NCBI GenBank assembly: GCA_038745295.1
Contig: JBCDLN010000001.1
Location: forward strand, 6,504-70,503
Length of the DNA: 64,000 nt
Source of the DNA: Acuticoccus sp038745295
Lineage (GTDB): Bacteria; Pseudomonadota; Alphaproteobacteria; Rhizobiales; Amorphaceae
Reading direction: 5' to 3'
Shown here: piece by piece, positions 52,909-62,407 of the stretch
Layout: the number at the start of each line of letters is the position of its first letter
Numbering within the stretch: the stretch's first letter is position 1
Program-made: the position numbers and the translations under genes
The notes under the pieces: generated by a model
The model's input: only the letters and a program-made list of their open reading frames with translations
The model's database searches: none
What the model was told of the DNA's origin: nothing

Positions 52909-55605
52909 ATGATAACCGATTCCTGGGTGTTTAATCAGATGACTGGAAGTGACACACCATCGAATGTCTTAACCGAGACATCCGATATTTTTTGGGGTGC
53001 CGGCCATCAACGCTGGTGGCATCTTGAACACAACCGCGATGGCCCCAGCGTCGATGTCATCGATATTTGGGATGATTATAGTGGCGCCGGTGTCACCGTC
53101 GCTGTTCATGATGAGATGGTCAATTTTAATCATCCAGATCTTAAAGAAAACTATGATTCTTCAATCGATTATGATCTGAATAAACGAGCTACCAAACTCG
53201 ATTACCCCTTTGGCACTGACGCATCGCACGGGACAGCGGTCGCAGGTGTGATTGGTGCGGCCAACAATGGATTTGGCACCATTGGAATCGCGTATGAAGC
53301 GCGACTGACATCGCTCGCGTTCAGTTACGAGTCCGAAAACGTCATCGACGAGGTCCTCACCGGCATCTCACGAGCCAAAAACTACGACATCGTCAACAAC
53401 AGCTGGAGCTTTGTCAAAGCATTCACCGATCGAAATTTCGGCGATAGTCTGATCGAACCTGTCACGGAAGGGCGAGACGGGCTGGGCACTATCATGGTGT
53501 TTTCAGCCAGCAATCAGCGCTCGGCGGTCTCGTCAAACTATCTGGATTTTCAGAACTCGCCATACGCGGTCGCAGTGGGCGCGGTCGATAAAGAGGGTGA
53601 TGCGGCGTCATTCTCATCGATCGGCACCAATGTTTTGGTATCCACCGCCGGCGTGAACATCAAAACCACCACGAGGGACGACAACTATAGCGGAGTCGAC
53701 GGCACATCGTTCGCGGCTCCTATGGTATCGGGCGTGGTTGCGCTCATGTTAGAAGCTAACCCCGATCTTGGTTACCGCGATGTTCAAGAAATCTTGGCCT
53801 ACTCATCCAAGATTTCCGAGCTTGGTGATCGCGGTCACACCGCCAATGATTGGGTCATCAATGGCGCTGACAATTATAATGGCGGCGGCCTGCACTATAG
53901 CGACGTATTCGGATACGGCTTCGTCAACGCTTTCGCGGCTGTACGTCTGGCTGAAACCTGGACTAAGCAGCAAACCATCGATAACCTGCAAACGCATGTG
54001 GTCGACAAACAGTTCGACACACCGCTGAGGCTGGTGGCGGGAGACACCGACAGCCTGTCGGTCAGCTTTGAGGTGACTGAAAACATCGTCGCCGAGCATG
54101 TCCAACTCGCGCTCGACTTCTCCTGGCGCGACAGCGGCAACCTGGAGGTGTACCTCACCAGCCCAGACGGCACGCGCAGCCAATTGATGTATGATCTCTA
54201 CACACCTGATGCAGTTGGCGATTTCAGGCTGTTCGAGTTCACGACGGTCGCCTCCATGGGTGAGAATGCGGCCGGCACATGGACCATCGACATCGTCAAT
54301 CCGGACCCGGACGCCAACTTCAAAGGCGAGACGATGACCGGTGAATTCAAAGGGTTCACCGCAACAATCCTCGGTGAAGCACCGTCGGTCACCAACACCT
54401 ACATTTACACCGATGAGTTCGCAGTCCTCTACGACGACGAACTCACCGAGCGTGTGGTGTTGCGCGACCGCAATGGCGGGACCGATACCATCAACGCCGC
54501 CGCTGTTACCACCGATTCCACGCTTGATCTCAACCGGGGACCCGGTGCGGTGATCGCTGGGCATGCGTTGACCATTGAAGGGCTTATCGAGAACGCGGTC
54601 GGCGGTGATGGTGACGACACGCTCATCGGCAACAACGCCGACAACCACCTTCATGGCGGCCGCGGCGATGACCACTTCACACTCTCCGCCGGTGACGACA
54701 CGCTGGACGGCGGCCGCGGTCAAGACAAGCTCGTCATTGAGGCTGATTTTAACGCCTTCAGTGCGTTCGAACTGATCGGCGACACACTGTCGCTCGCCTT
54801 CAATGACGGTGCCACAGCCCTGATCCAAAGCATTGAAGCCTTCGTGGTGGATGGGGTGAACTACGGCTACAATGCCCTAGTCGATGCTCTGGAGGACGTG
54901 AGCAATACCGATGACCGGCCAGACAGCGGCCAGGGGAGCGGGGGCGCCAGCGTCATCACACCACCACCGCCAGCAGACACGCCGAAGGATGATGTTCCCC
55001 CGAACAACACCGGCAACGATGACGATGACACACCGCACGATTGGCTGGGCGAAGCGCCGGACGATGCCATCCTGGGCAAAGGGGGGGCAGAGCGCCTGAA
55101 GGGCAACATGGGCACCGACTCATGGCTGGACGGCGGCGCAGGCGATGACACCCTTCTTGGTCTTGATGGTCAGGACACGCTGATTGGCGGCGAGGGCGAT
55201 GATCTTCACTTCGGCCATGGCGCCAACGATGTTTTGAAAGGCGGCAACGGTAACAACCGTCTGGTCGGCGGCGAAGGTGACGACACGCTGATCGCTGAAG
55301 CTGGTGATAATGTGCTCGTGGGCGAAGAGGGCGCGGACACGTTTGTCATCTCAGCCGATACGTTCGGCGGCAAGCAGCGCATCACCGACTTCTCGGCCGC
55401 CGACGGTGACACCATCGTGCTGCTCGATCCGGACAACATCCTCGACACAATGGACATCGTCATGGCGTTATCGTGGGGGACTGGTGTGCAACTCAGTGCC
55501 GTCAACAAAAAGGGAGACGCACTCTCAATTGTCGAAATCCATGGTGATTTTGACGCTGAAACACTTCTTCAGCTGAAGGAGGTGTCCAGCGAGCTGCTCA
55601 TTTGA
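52909..55605 (+). CDS. Secreted subtilisin-type protease with P-domain and RTX repeats
   Basis: 898 residues. Kexin-like S8 catalytic domain (about 50-355) with Asp68 (VAVHDEMVNFNHPDL), His107 (DASHGTAVAG), Asn202 (SASN) and Ser267 (GTSFAAPMVSG). A proprotein-convertase P-domain follows (about 360-490). Then come RTX repeats (GGDGDDTLIGNNADNHLHGGRGDDHF), a Pro/Asp linker, more RTX repeats (GGAGDDTLLGLDGQDTLIGGEGDD to GEEGADTF) and a C-terminal secretion end. No N-terminal signal, as expected for type I export. The architecture is like alphaproteobacterial secreted proteases. ATG start in an AT-richer area. It may process matrix proteins such as the RTX proteins nearby. Confidence 0.9.
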   Translation: MITDSWVFNQMTGSDTPSNVLTETSDIFWGAGHQRWWHLEHNRDGPSVDVIDIWDDYSGAGVTVAVHDEMVNFNHPDLKENYDSSIDYDLNKRATKLDYPFGTDASHGTAVAGVIGAANNGFGTIGIAYEARLTSLAFSYESENVIDEVLTGISRAKNYDIVNNSWSFVKAFTDRNFGDSLIEPVTEGRDGLGTIMVFSASNQRSAVSSNYLDFQNSPYAVAVGAVDKEGDAASFSSIGTNVLVSTAGVNIKTTTRDDNYSGVDGTSFAAPMVSGVVALMLEANPDLGYRDVQEILAYSSKISELGDRGHTANDWVINGADNYNGGGLHYSDVFGYGFVNAFAAVRLAETWTKQQTIDNLQTHVVDKQFDTPLRLVAGDTDSLSVSFEVTENIVAEHVQLALDFSWRDSGNLEVYLTSPDGTRSQLMYDLYTPDAVGDFRLFEFTTVASMGENAAGTWTIDIVNPDPDANFKGETMTGEFKGFTATILGEAPSVTNTYIYTDEFAVLYDDELTERVVLRDRNGGTDTINAAAVTTDSTLDLNRGPGAVIAGHALTIEGLIENAVGGDGDDTLIGNNADNHLHGGRGDDHFTLSAGDDTLDGGRGQDKLVIEADFNAFSAFELIGDTLSLAFNDGATALIQSIEAFVVDGVNYGYNALVDALEDVSNTDDRPDSGQGSGGASVITPPPPADTPKDDVPPNNTGNDDDDTPHDWLGEAPDDAILGKGGAERLKGNMGTDSWLDGGAGDDTLLGLDGQDTLIGGEGDDLHFGHGANDVLKGGNGNNRLVGGEGDDTLIAEAGDNVLVGEEGADTFVISADTFGGKQRITDFSAADGDTIVLLDPDNILDTMDIVMALSWGTGVQLSAVNKKGDALSIVEIHGDFDAETLLQLKEVSSELLI

Positions 55606-55644
55606 TGGCGTTCTATCTCAGATCGCGAGCAGCAACATAAAAAA

Positions 55645-55668
55645 GGGTGCTGGAATGATCCAGCACCC
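55645..55668 (-). terminator. Terminator for the small RTX gene
   Basis: A 9-base perfect stem (GGGTGCTGG at 55645-55653 with CCAGCACCC at 55660-55668) and a 6-base loop. On the minus strand it is followed by a run of six T, so it ends the gene at 55694-56410; on the plus strand there is no T-run, so it may only partly serve the protease gene. Confidence 0.82.
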
Positions 55669-55693
55669 TCATCAGTCCGATAGGACCAACTCT

Positions 55694-56410
55694 TTAGAGG
55701 GACGGGACGGAGTCGATCGCAGCCTGCGCGCTTTGCGACAGGTCGTCCAGGTCAATGGTGAAGTTGTCTTCGGTCAGAACTTCGTTCCGAACGTTCACCG
55801 TGGCCGTTCCTTCTTCAGTCTGATACGTGACCAAGGTGTGCTTGCCATTGATGATCTCGATTTCCAGGCCTGCAATACCAGCAAACCCTTCACCCTCTTC
55901 ACCATTGTTAATGAAGAAGATATCGTCTGCTTGGCTGAATCCCCAGACTTTGTCGTTACCGGCCAAAGCGTCGATCACGATCACGTCTTGACCATCTTCG
56001 AGCTTACCATTCCAGTTGTTGCGCTGACCAGCGAGGATGGTGTCATCGCCTGCGAAGCCAACGAAGACATCTTCGCCGTCGCCGCCCCACAGGGTGTCTT
56101 CGCCGTTTGAGTTGTTATCGAACGACCCAAGGAGGAGGTCGTTGTCAGCATCACCGAGCAGCTTGTCGTCGCTGCCGCCACCGTTCAGCGTGTCTTCGCC
56201 GGTTCCACCCAGGACAGTGTCGACGCCGGTCCCACCGACAACATTGTCGTCGCCGCCGTTGGCTTCAACACGGTCACCTTGAGCATCCGCTTCAATCGTG
56301 TTCGCATCATCAGAGCCGATCACGAAATTCGCTTGCTCAACAACATCTTGGCCGACGGCGTCGGCGGTGAAATTGGGAGTGTCTGCATCAAGGACAAATT
56401 TGTTCAGCAT
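55694..56410 (-). CDS. Small RTX-type calcium-binding protein
   Basis: About 238 residues, very acidic. After an N-terminal 40-residue segment, RTX nonapeptides run from residue ~47 to ~130 (ANGGDDNVVGGTGVDTVLGGTGEDTLNGGGSDDKLLGDADNDLLLG and GEDTLWGGDGEDVFVGFAGDDTILAG). A beta-rich C-terminal part (about 140-220) follows, ending in TIDLDDLSQ and a short tail. The ATG at 56410 is preceded by GGGGAAG; a GTG just upstream is also in frame. Converges with the protease gene and has its own terminator. Secreted structural or sorting function is inferred. Confidence 0.78.
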   Translation of the reverse strand: MLNKFVLDADTPNFTADAVGQDVVEQANFVIGSDDANTIEADAQGDRVEANGGDDNVVGGTGVDTVLGGTGEDTLNGGGSDDKLLGDADNDLLLGSFDNNSNGEDTLWGGDGEDVFVGFAGDDTILAGQRNNWNGKLEDGQDVIVIDALAGNDKVWGFSQADDIFFINNGEEGEGFAGIAGLEIEIINGKHTLVTYQTEEGTATVNVRNEVLTEDNFTIDLDDLSQSAQAAIDSVPSL

Positions 56411-56816
56411 CACTCATCTTCCCCTAACTAAATCTATCTACCACTCGTTACAAAGATCGCCGCAGTCTTTGCCTTATTTTTTGCACAGAATGGCCATAAA
56501 CAGCAATCTTTTCGCGCGCTGCAACTGGCACATTTTAGTAGCTCGATCAACCAGTGTGCAGGCCGCAGCACCAAAATAATATGTGATTTGTTAACCTCAA
56601 GGTTTTTGAGCCCCGAGACGGTCAACCTTGGCGGGAACGCGGCGAAAGTGTTACGCTCATGAAGCAGGTACTTTACTACCGTTTTTGTTATTTTCCTTAG
56701 TCCACCCATCAAAAATCGTTGTGACTGCGGGTTTGCAACCTGCTGAGTTTACATTGCTGGCCCGCGCGTTTTAAACGCCGGGGCCGGGCCATGGTGGCCG
56801 CGGCAGGAGGCTCGCC
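56411..56816. other. Divergent AT-rich intergenic region
   Basis: About 400 bases, AT-rich, between the small RTX gene and the plus-strand ligase/polymerase gene. It should contain promoters for both. I see no further gene, RNA or repeat. AGGAGG at 56803-56808 is the ribosome site of the next gene. Confidence 0.4.
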
Positions 56817-58253
56817 GTGACATTTGTCGTGATCGCTGTCTTCTGGTGTATTTTTCTTTATAGCTTTGTCGCGCCGATCCATCGGATCGTCTATCTTATA
56901 ATGTGTTCCATTTGTTTTGGGACATTCTCAACGATTCCGACATCGGTCACGGGCTTTGTCTTTCTACCCGCCCCGCTGTTTGCTTTGGCGCTGGTCATGC
57001 GTGTCGCGCTGGCGCCCAACGCGCCGCAATTCATCATCACATCGGTACTCGTCCCGCGCCGCATGCTGCTTCTGTTCTTGTTTCTGGTTGTTGCGTACAT
57101 CACGACACTGTTCATGCCACGCCTGTTCGCGGGTGGTATCGACGTCGTCACGTTCCGCGGCCGCGTCGATACTACCGTGCCGCTGCGACCGACACCGCAG
57201 AATTTGTCGCAGCTTTTCTACGTCACGATCTCAGTGTTCTCCGTGGTGGCGTTCGCCTTTATTTTGCGCAAACCGGTCATGCGGCAGCACGCGTTGAAGG
57301 CAGTCTGGTGGGGTGGGGTGTTCACCGTTGCGACAGGGGTACTCGATTATCTGAACAGCTTCCTGCCGCTCGACCCGCTGCTTGCGCCATTTCGAACAGC
57401 CAGCTACGCGCTCGCGACTGATGTAGCGCTTTTGGGCGGCAAGCGGGTGGTGGGCCTGACATCGGAGGCCTCGGCGTTCGGCAATATCTGCATCGCCTTC
57501 GCGCTGACGCTGTACTTCTTCCGGCGTGCCATCGACGATCAGCGCCTGCGCGATGTCTGGGCGCCGATTCTGATCGTGATGTTGGTGGGGATGGTGTGGC
57601 TGTCCAAGTCCACTGGGGCCTATGTGATCTTGTGCATCGCCTTCGCGCTGGCCGGGCTGGACTGGCTGCTGCGCGCCGCGAGGGGCCGCAAACGTAGCCG
57701 GGTCACCACTGGAATCGGCACCGAATTTTGGCTCGCGTTCGGCGGCGTGATGAGCGTTCTCCTCGTGCTCTTGACCAATCCAGCCGTGTTTGAGCCCATC
57801 TACGCCCTGTTTGAGCGGTTGGTCTTGAACAAGGCCGAATCCACTTCGTTCGAGGAACGCGGGATGTGGCGCCTCACGGCCTGGACCGCCTTCCTGGACA
57901 GCAGCTTGTTCGGTGTTGGGGTCGGCTCGACACGCGCCTCTAGCGCCGTCGTGTCGACATTTGCCAGTACCGGGCTCATCGGCGCGCTGTTCTACTATGG
58001 TTTCCTCTTGCAAACCGCATTGCGCAAAGCGCCGCCAGGCAGTGTCGATGGCCCCATCATTGTCGTTGGATTCCGCTGGTGGATCATTCCGGGCCTATTT
58101 GTGGGCCTGTTCGTCGGCACCGTCGATTTCGGCATTTTCAACGCATTCGTGCTCGGTCTGGTCACCGCAGTCGGCACCACACGAATGGCGCAGCCGCTGA
58201 GAGCGGAGGGCATCACGCCAAGGTCACGGCTCCCAGCCTCACGGCCGAGCTAA
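56817..58253 (+). CDS. O-antigen ligase/polymerase-like membrane protein
   Basis: 478 residues with about twelve hydrophobic spans and a long C-terminal-half loop bearing TSFEERGMWRLTAWTAFLDSSLFGVGVGSTRASS. This resembles the Wzy_C/O-antigen ligase family in which an Arg and a His or Glu in the periplasmic loop are catalytic. GTG start with AGGAGG 6 bases upstream. Second polymerase/ligase candidate of the window (the other is at 24460). A polymerase function is inferred from topology and from the flippase gene 426 bases downstream. Confidence 0.72.
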   Translation: MTFVVIAVFWCIFLYSFVAPIHRIVYLIMCSICFGTFSTIPTSVTGFVFLPAPLFALALVMRVALAPNAPQFIITSVLVPRRMLLLFLFLVVAYITTLFMPRLFAGGIDVVTFRGRVDTTVPLRPTPQNLSQLFYVTISVFSVVAFAFILRKPVMRQHALKAVWWGGVFTVATGVLDYLNSFLPLDPLLAPFRTASYALATDVALLGGKRVVGLTSEASAFGNICIAFALTLYFFRRAIDDQRLRDVWAPILIVMLVGMVWLSKSTGAYVILCIAFALAGLDWLLRAARGRKRSRVTTGIGTEFWLAFGGVMSVLLVLLTNPAVFEPIYALFERLVLNKAESTSFEERGMWRLTAWTAFLDSSLFGVGVGSTRASSAVVSTFASTGLIGALFYYGFLLQTALRKAPPGSVDGPIIVVGFRWWIIPGLFVGLFVGTVDFGIFNAFVLGLVTAVGTTRMAQPLRAEGITPRSRLPASRPS

Positions 58254-58679
58254 CGATGCACTGGCACCGCCATTGCAACTCATCCAAATGGCCAGCCCGC
58301 GCGCTGATCAGGGCCACCCAGTCGCAACAGAGGAGCCATTACGCTAACGCTGTCGCCGCTCGATCTTCCAGGGTCCGGCCTGGAGGTGCTGAGTGCCCCC
58401 CTGTGCTGGCGTCCTTGGCGAGCCGCCAGCGGGCGTTGCGCCACAGGGTCCGGTTCAGTCTGGCACAAAGGGCGATGTGCCAAATCTTAACCGACCAAAA
58501 GCGCAAGATCTCACATATCCGTGCCTACAGATGATCGCACAATACTCTTCTGAGGACATCTTACTCTCGGAAAAAGTGAGATCGAACCAAGTCTTGACGT
58601 TCAGTGACCGAATTCACTGAATGACATGCCCCTCGATCCGGCCGCGCCCTCATGAGCCACCTCGAAAGTCGCAGCACCC
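58254..58679. other. Intergenic region with inverted repeat before the flippase
   Basis: 426 bases with no gene. An inverted repeat TTCAGTG-ACCGAATT-CACTGAA is at 58600-58621, about 60 bases before the flippase start, and may be an operator. No clear promoter could be fixed. Confidence 0.4.
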
Positions 58680-60122
58680 ATGACGAAGACACCCACGCTC
58701 ATGCGCAGTGGCGGCAACGCTGCAATCTCGATCCTGGGACAAGCAACGCCGCAGATCGCCTCGCTGCTGATCACGATTGTTGCGGCCCGCTATCTGTCGC
58801 CGTCCGACTATGGGGTGTACGCGCTCGCGCTGGTGTTCGCCGAGCTCAACATCACCATCACCTACACCGGCTACTACTATTTCATCATTAATTCCAAAAG
58901 CGATGACCGGTCCGTCCTGTCGACCTTCTTTTGGATCATGCTCGCCATCGGCACCGTTTTTGGCACGGTCTTGTTCGTCGGCGCCGACCCGCTGGCGCGC
59001 CTGTTCCGCAACGAAGAGCTCGTGCTCCTTCTGGCCTGTTTCGCGCTTCTGCAGCCGTTCCAATCAATCACCGGCTGGGCCTCCGCCGCGCTGATCAGGG
59101 CGCAGTTGATGCGCCGCTTGTTCATCACCGTCGCAATCACCGATTTGGTGGCACTCGTCATCGGCATTGGCCTGTTGCTGTGGTGGCAGTCGCTGTTGGG
59201 CCTTGTCGTCTATCGTATTGTGTTGGTGGGCTTGAAGGTGGTTGCGTTCTGCATTGTCGTGCCGCAATCGCCCAAGTGGATGTTCGATCTGAGCCTCGCC
59301 AAGCAGGCCACGCGCTATGCCGCGGGCCTTTACGGCGCGCGTTTGCTGAACTTCTTCTCCCGCTTTGGCACCGACCTTATTTTGGCATTCTTATTCTCCA
59401 CCGCTGAATCGGGGCTCTACCGGTTTGCCAACCGCCTCGCCAACGGCGCGGTCGATATTGTCGCCCAGCCCCTGCAACGCTTTGCGGAGAAGAGTTTTGG
59501 TCATGCCGCGCGCACCAATGCCTCGCTCGACACGCTGGTCGCACAGTATTTGTCGGCCAATATTTTCATGATGGGCGGCGCCGCGATCGCCATCGCGGTG
59601 CTGAGCCACAGCGTGGTGGCGGTTTTGTTCCAGCCCGCCTATCTCGCGGCCGTGCCGGTGGTTTATGCGCTCGCCCTGCTGTCGGCCGCGCGCTCGGCCA
59701 ACCTGTTGATCGTTCCGGTCTTCGCCGCACGCCACCGCACCAGCATTGCCTTCTGGCATGACCTTGTGTGGACCAGCGTGATGCTCTGCACGATCCTCTT
59801 CGTTGCGCCCTTCGGCTTTCAAACGCTCGCCTACGCCCAGGCCGCCACGATGATTTTCACCTCATTCGGCGCGATTTTCGTGATCGCCTATTTCGGGAAA
59901 GTCGCCGTCAACGCAGCCGTCATCAACGCGGCCAAGGTGATCGTCTTGCTCATGGCCTATGTGGCTGCGACCTATTTCGCGTACCAGGCGATCCTCGGGG
60001 CGCTCGGGGAAACAGCGCTCGCCCTCGGCGCGGGCTTGTTCACCGCCGCCCTTCTCGGCCTCGCGGCCACCGCCGTCGTGGTCAAGCTCAATGTGGTCGA
60101 TCCGCGGGTGTTCGCGGACTGA
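58680..60122 (+). CDS. Polysaccharide flippase, Wzx-like (locus III)
   Basis: 480-residue MOP-type flippase with 12-14 spans; QIASLLITIVAARYLSPSDYGVYALALVFAELNITITYTGYYYFII is the family opening, with Tyr-rich spans characteristic of PST transporters. ATG start without a strong ribosome site. Its C-terminus ends 12 bases before the converging glycosyltransferase. Different in sequence from the flippase at 31606, so the two probably handle different repeat units or belong to different polymers. Confidence 0.87.
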   Translation: MTKTPTLMRSGGNAAISILGQATPQIASLLITIVAARYLSPSDYGVYALALVFAELNITITYTGYYYFIINSKSDDRSVLSTFFWIMLAIGTVFGTVLFVGADPLARLFRNEELVLLLACFALLQPFQSITGWASAALIRAQLMRRLFITVAITDLVALVIGIGLLLWWQSLLGLVVYRIVLVGLKVVAFCIVVPQSPKWMFDLSLAKQATRYAAGLYGARLLNFFSRFGTDLILAFLFSTAESGLYRFANRLANGAVDIVAQPLQRFAEKSFGHAARTNASLDTLVAQYLSANIFMMGGAAIAIAVLSHSVVAVLFQPAYLAAVPVVYALALLSAARSANLLIVPVFAARHRTSIAFWHDLVWTSVMLCTILFVAPFGFQTLAYAQAATMIFTSFGAIFVIAYFGKVAVNAAVINAAKVIVLLMAYVAATYFAYQAILGALGETALALGAGLFTAALLGLAATAVVVKLNVVDPRVFAD

Positions 60123-60133
60123 CCTCAAAATCT

Positions 60134-61240
60134 CTAGCGACGCCGGCTGTAGTGGTTCGCGATGGTGGCGTCGATGAGCGCCGCCATTTCGGTCTTGAAG
60201 CGCTCAGTGTCGAAGGTGAGGGCGTGGGCACGAACCGCTTCGGGGTCGAACTCATCCTCGCGGGCCTCAAAGGCACTCACAGCCTCGCGCACACCGGCAA
60301 CGCTCTGGTCGTGAAACAATATGCCTGAGGTGCCCTCAACCACGGTCTCCAAGGCGCCGCCACGGGCGAGCGCGATGACCGGCCGGCCGGATGCCATCAC
60401 CTCCACAGGGATGATCCCAAAGTCCTCTTCGCCCGGGAACACCAGCGCGCGGCAGCGGGCCATGTGATCCTTCAAGACCTTGAAAGGCTGATAGCCGAGG
60501 AAGGTGATATTGGGGCCAGCGCGCTTTTTCAGCCGCTTCTCCTCAGGGCCGGTACCGATCACCACAAGGGGCTTACCTGTCTCGGTGAAGGCATCGACGG
60601 CCAGATCGACGCGCTTGTAGCCCACCAGCTGACCGGCACACAGATAAAAGTCGTCACGGTCTTCGGAGATCGCAAAGTCGCCGGTGGCGACCGGCGGGTG
60701 CACCACGCTCGCCTCGCGCCGCCAGTAGCGCATGATGCGATTTTTGATGTGGTGCGAGTTGGCTGCGAATGTATCGACACGCGCGGCGGTCGAGACATCC
60801 CACATGCGCAAAGCCGGGCTGAACAGCGCCATGGCAAGGCGGGTGATGAAACCCGCCTCCCGGCGATACTCGTGATAGTGGTCCCACAAATAGCGCATCG
60901 GCGAATGGACATAGGTGACGTGCACCGCGTCAGGCCGCGGCACGATCCCTTTGGCAGGCCCGGATTCAGATGAAATCACAAGGTCGTAGGGGGAGGCGTC
61001 AAAACCCTCGAGCGCGAACGGGAAGAGCGGTAAGAGCGACGTATAATAGCGCTTCACACCCGGCAGCCGCTGCAAGAACGAGGTGTGGATCGTGTGCCGC
61101 TTGATGGTGGGCGAGAGGACAGACGGGTCGGCCACCAGCGTGAAAATGTCCGCGTCCGGGTACATTTCACAGAGCGCCTCCACGACCTTCTCGCCGCCCC
61201 GCATGGAGACAAGCCAGTAGTGCGCGATCAGAATTTTCAT
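60134..61240 (-). CDS. Glycosyltransferase family 4 (WbaZ-like)
   Basis: 368-residue GT-B sugar transferase. MKILIAHYWLVSMRGGEKVVEALCEMYP carries the GGEKV acceptor loop; ANSHHIKNRIMRYWRREASVVHPPV is a subgroup mark; YLCAGQLVGYKRVDLAVDAFTETGKPL starts the donor domain; VFPGEEDFGIIPVEVMASGRPVIALARGGALE holds the EX7E motif. The GGEK/HPPV pattern is that of mannosyl- or N-acetylgalactosaminyl-transferring enzymes of the WbaZ type. ATG start. Downstream end nearly abuts the converging flippase gene. Confidence 0.9.
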   Translation of the reverse strand: MKILIAHYWLVSMRGGEKVVEALCEMYPDADIFTLVADPSVLSPTIKRHTIHTSFLQRLPGVKRYYTSLLPLFPFALEGFDASPYDLVISSESGPAKGIVPRPDAVHVTYVHSPMRYLWDHYHEYRREAGFITRLAMALFSPALRMWDVSTAARVDTFAANSHHIKNRIMRYWRREASVVHPPVATGDFAISEDRDDFYLCAGQLVGYKRVDLAVDAFTETGKPLVVIGTGPEEKRLKKRAGPNITFLGYQPFKVLKDHMARCRALVFPGEEDFGIIPVEVMASGRPVIALARGGALETVVEGTSGILFHDQSVAGVREAVSAFEAREDEFDPEAVRAHALTFDTERFKTEMAALIDATIANHYSRRR

Positions 61241-61649
61241 GACCGAAAGCCCAGCTTTTCAGAGGTTCACTTGGGGTTGCCGCACCCCTCGACGCGGATG
61301 GGGGCGATCAGATGACCAAACCGCAGTACGACTCCATCGCGGGTGGGGCAAGCAATACCAACCTTCCACAGCCAGCGACAGGCCGTCTTTGGGGTCATGC
61401 AGCATTCAATTGAGACCCAGTGGACGGGCGGCGCTGGGCCTTATGCTTTGCGGCTTGCAAGGATCCGCGATGCACCCACAGCGCGCAAAAATCGCTAGAG
61501 ATTGCCACCCAAACCAGTCCAGAACCCAGGCTGAGACCCGCAGCGCGATTGCTCGCATGAGAACCAGGCCAGAACCTCTAAAGGCCCAAGGCCGGATCGA
61601 CCTTGAGCATGAAAACCAACCCTTGCTCGCATGCCAAAGGGGATTCTAA
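61241..61649. other. Gene-free region before the frameshifted sulfotransferase
   Basis: About 410 bases between the divergent glycosyltransferase and the broken sulfotransferase. An open frame (61239-61649) is Arg/Gln-rich with no recognisable feature and is not called. Nothing else is seen. Confidence 0.4.
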
Positions 61650-62346
61650 TTGATTGTATCTCACAAGCATAAGCTGATTTTCATCAAGACACGAAAAACA
61701 GCTGGCACGAGCATCGAAGTGTTCCTCGCAAAACAAGCCGGGCCCGACGCGATCATAACGCCGATATATCCACCAGAGGATGGTCATAAGGCCCAAAACT
61801 ACAAAGGGTTTTTCAACCCTATGCATGACAGCCGCGTCAACGGCAGCACAATCAAAGATCAACTCCGACGCGGAAAGCTTTTTCTTCGTCGCGATAAATT
61901 CTACAACCACATGTCGGCGCAAGAGGTCAAAGACCGCGTTCCATCAGACGTGTGGCACGATTATTTTAAGTTCTCGGTGGAGCGGAACCCTTGGGGAAAA
62001 GGTCATCTCCCTGTATCATATGATGCAGAAGATCCCCCAAAAGGGTACAACAGCACCAACGCTTGATGATATTATCGAAAAAACACCTCCGAAAAATTTC
62101 TACATCTATGGCAATCCAGCGACTGGCAACGTTTTGGTCGATCAAGTCATCAAGTATGAGGCGCTCAACCAATCGCTTGACGAGATTTTCGCCGATCGCG
62201 GCGTCACCTTTAACGGTGACCTGGGGGTATGGGCGAAGGGGGGACTACGCACAGACCGTCGCCCCTATCACGAAGTCCTCAGCACCCGACAGATTGATCG
62301 CATCGCAGAACTCTTTGACGATGAGATTAAGCTGATGGGGTACTAG
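61650..62346 (+). pseudogene. Frameshifted sulfotransferase (type 2 family)
   Basis: Two overlapping frames together encode one sulfotransferase. The first (from 61650) has KHKLIFIKTRKTAGTSIEVFLAKQ, the 5'-phosphosulfate loop, and reaches FKFSVERNPW. The second (61780-62346, plus one) continues EKVISLYHMMQ and a C-terminal part ending in DEIKLMGY. Removing one G from the GGGGAAAA run at about 61994-62001 would restore RNPWEKVISLYH, the family's 3'-phosphate motif. So one base is extra, by mutation or sequencing error. The shift needed is +1, which does not fit the usual -1 slippery heptamer. GC is lower than around it. Confidence 0.85.
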
Positions 62347-62407
62347 TCTTATTGTCATCGGCTTTCAAAGCTTTAGCTGATATACTGACCCTAAACCCAA
62401 CCAAATT

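Noticed and set aside
61994..62001. GGGGAAAA considered as a programmed -1 frameshift site
   Set aside because: The downstream frame needs a +1 shift, not -1, so the slippery heptamer would give the wrong frame; an extra base is simpler.
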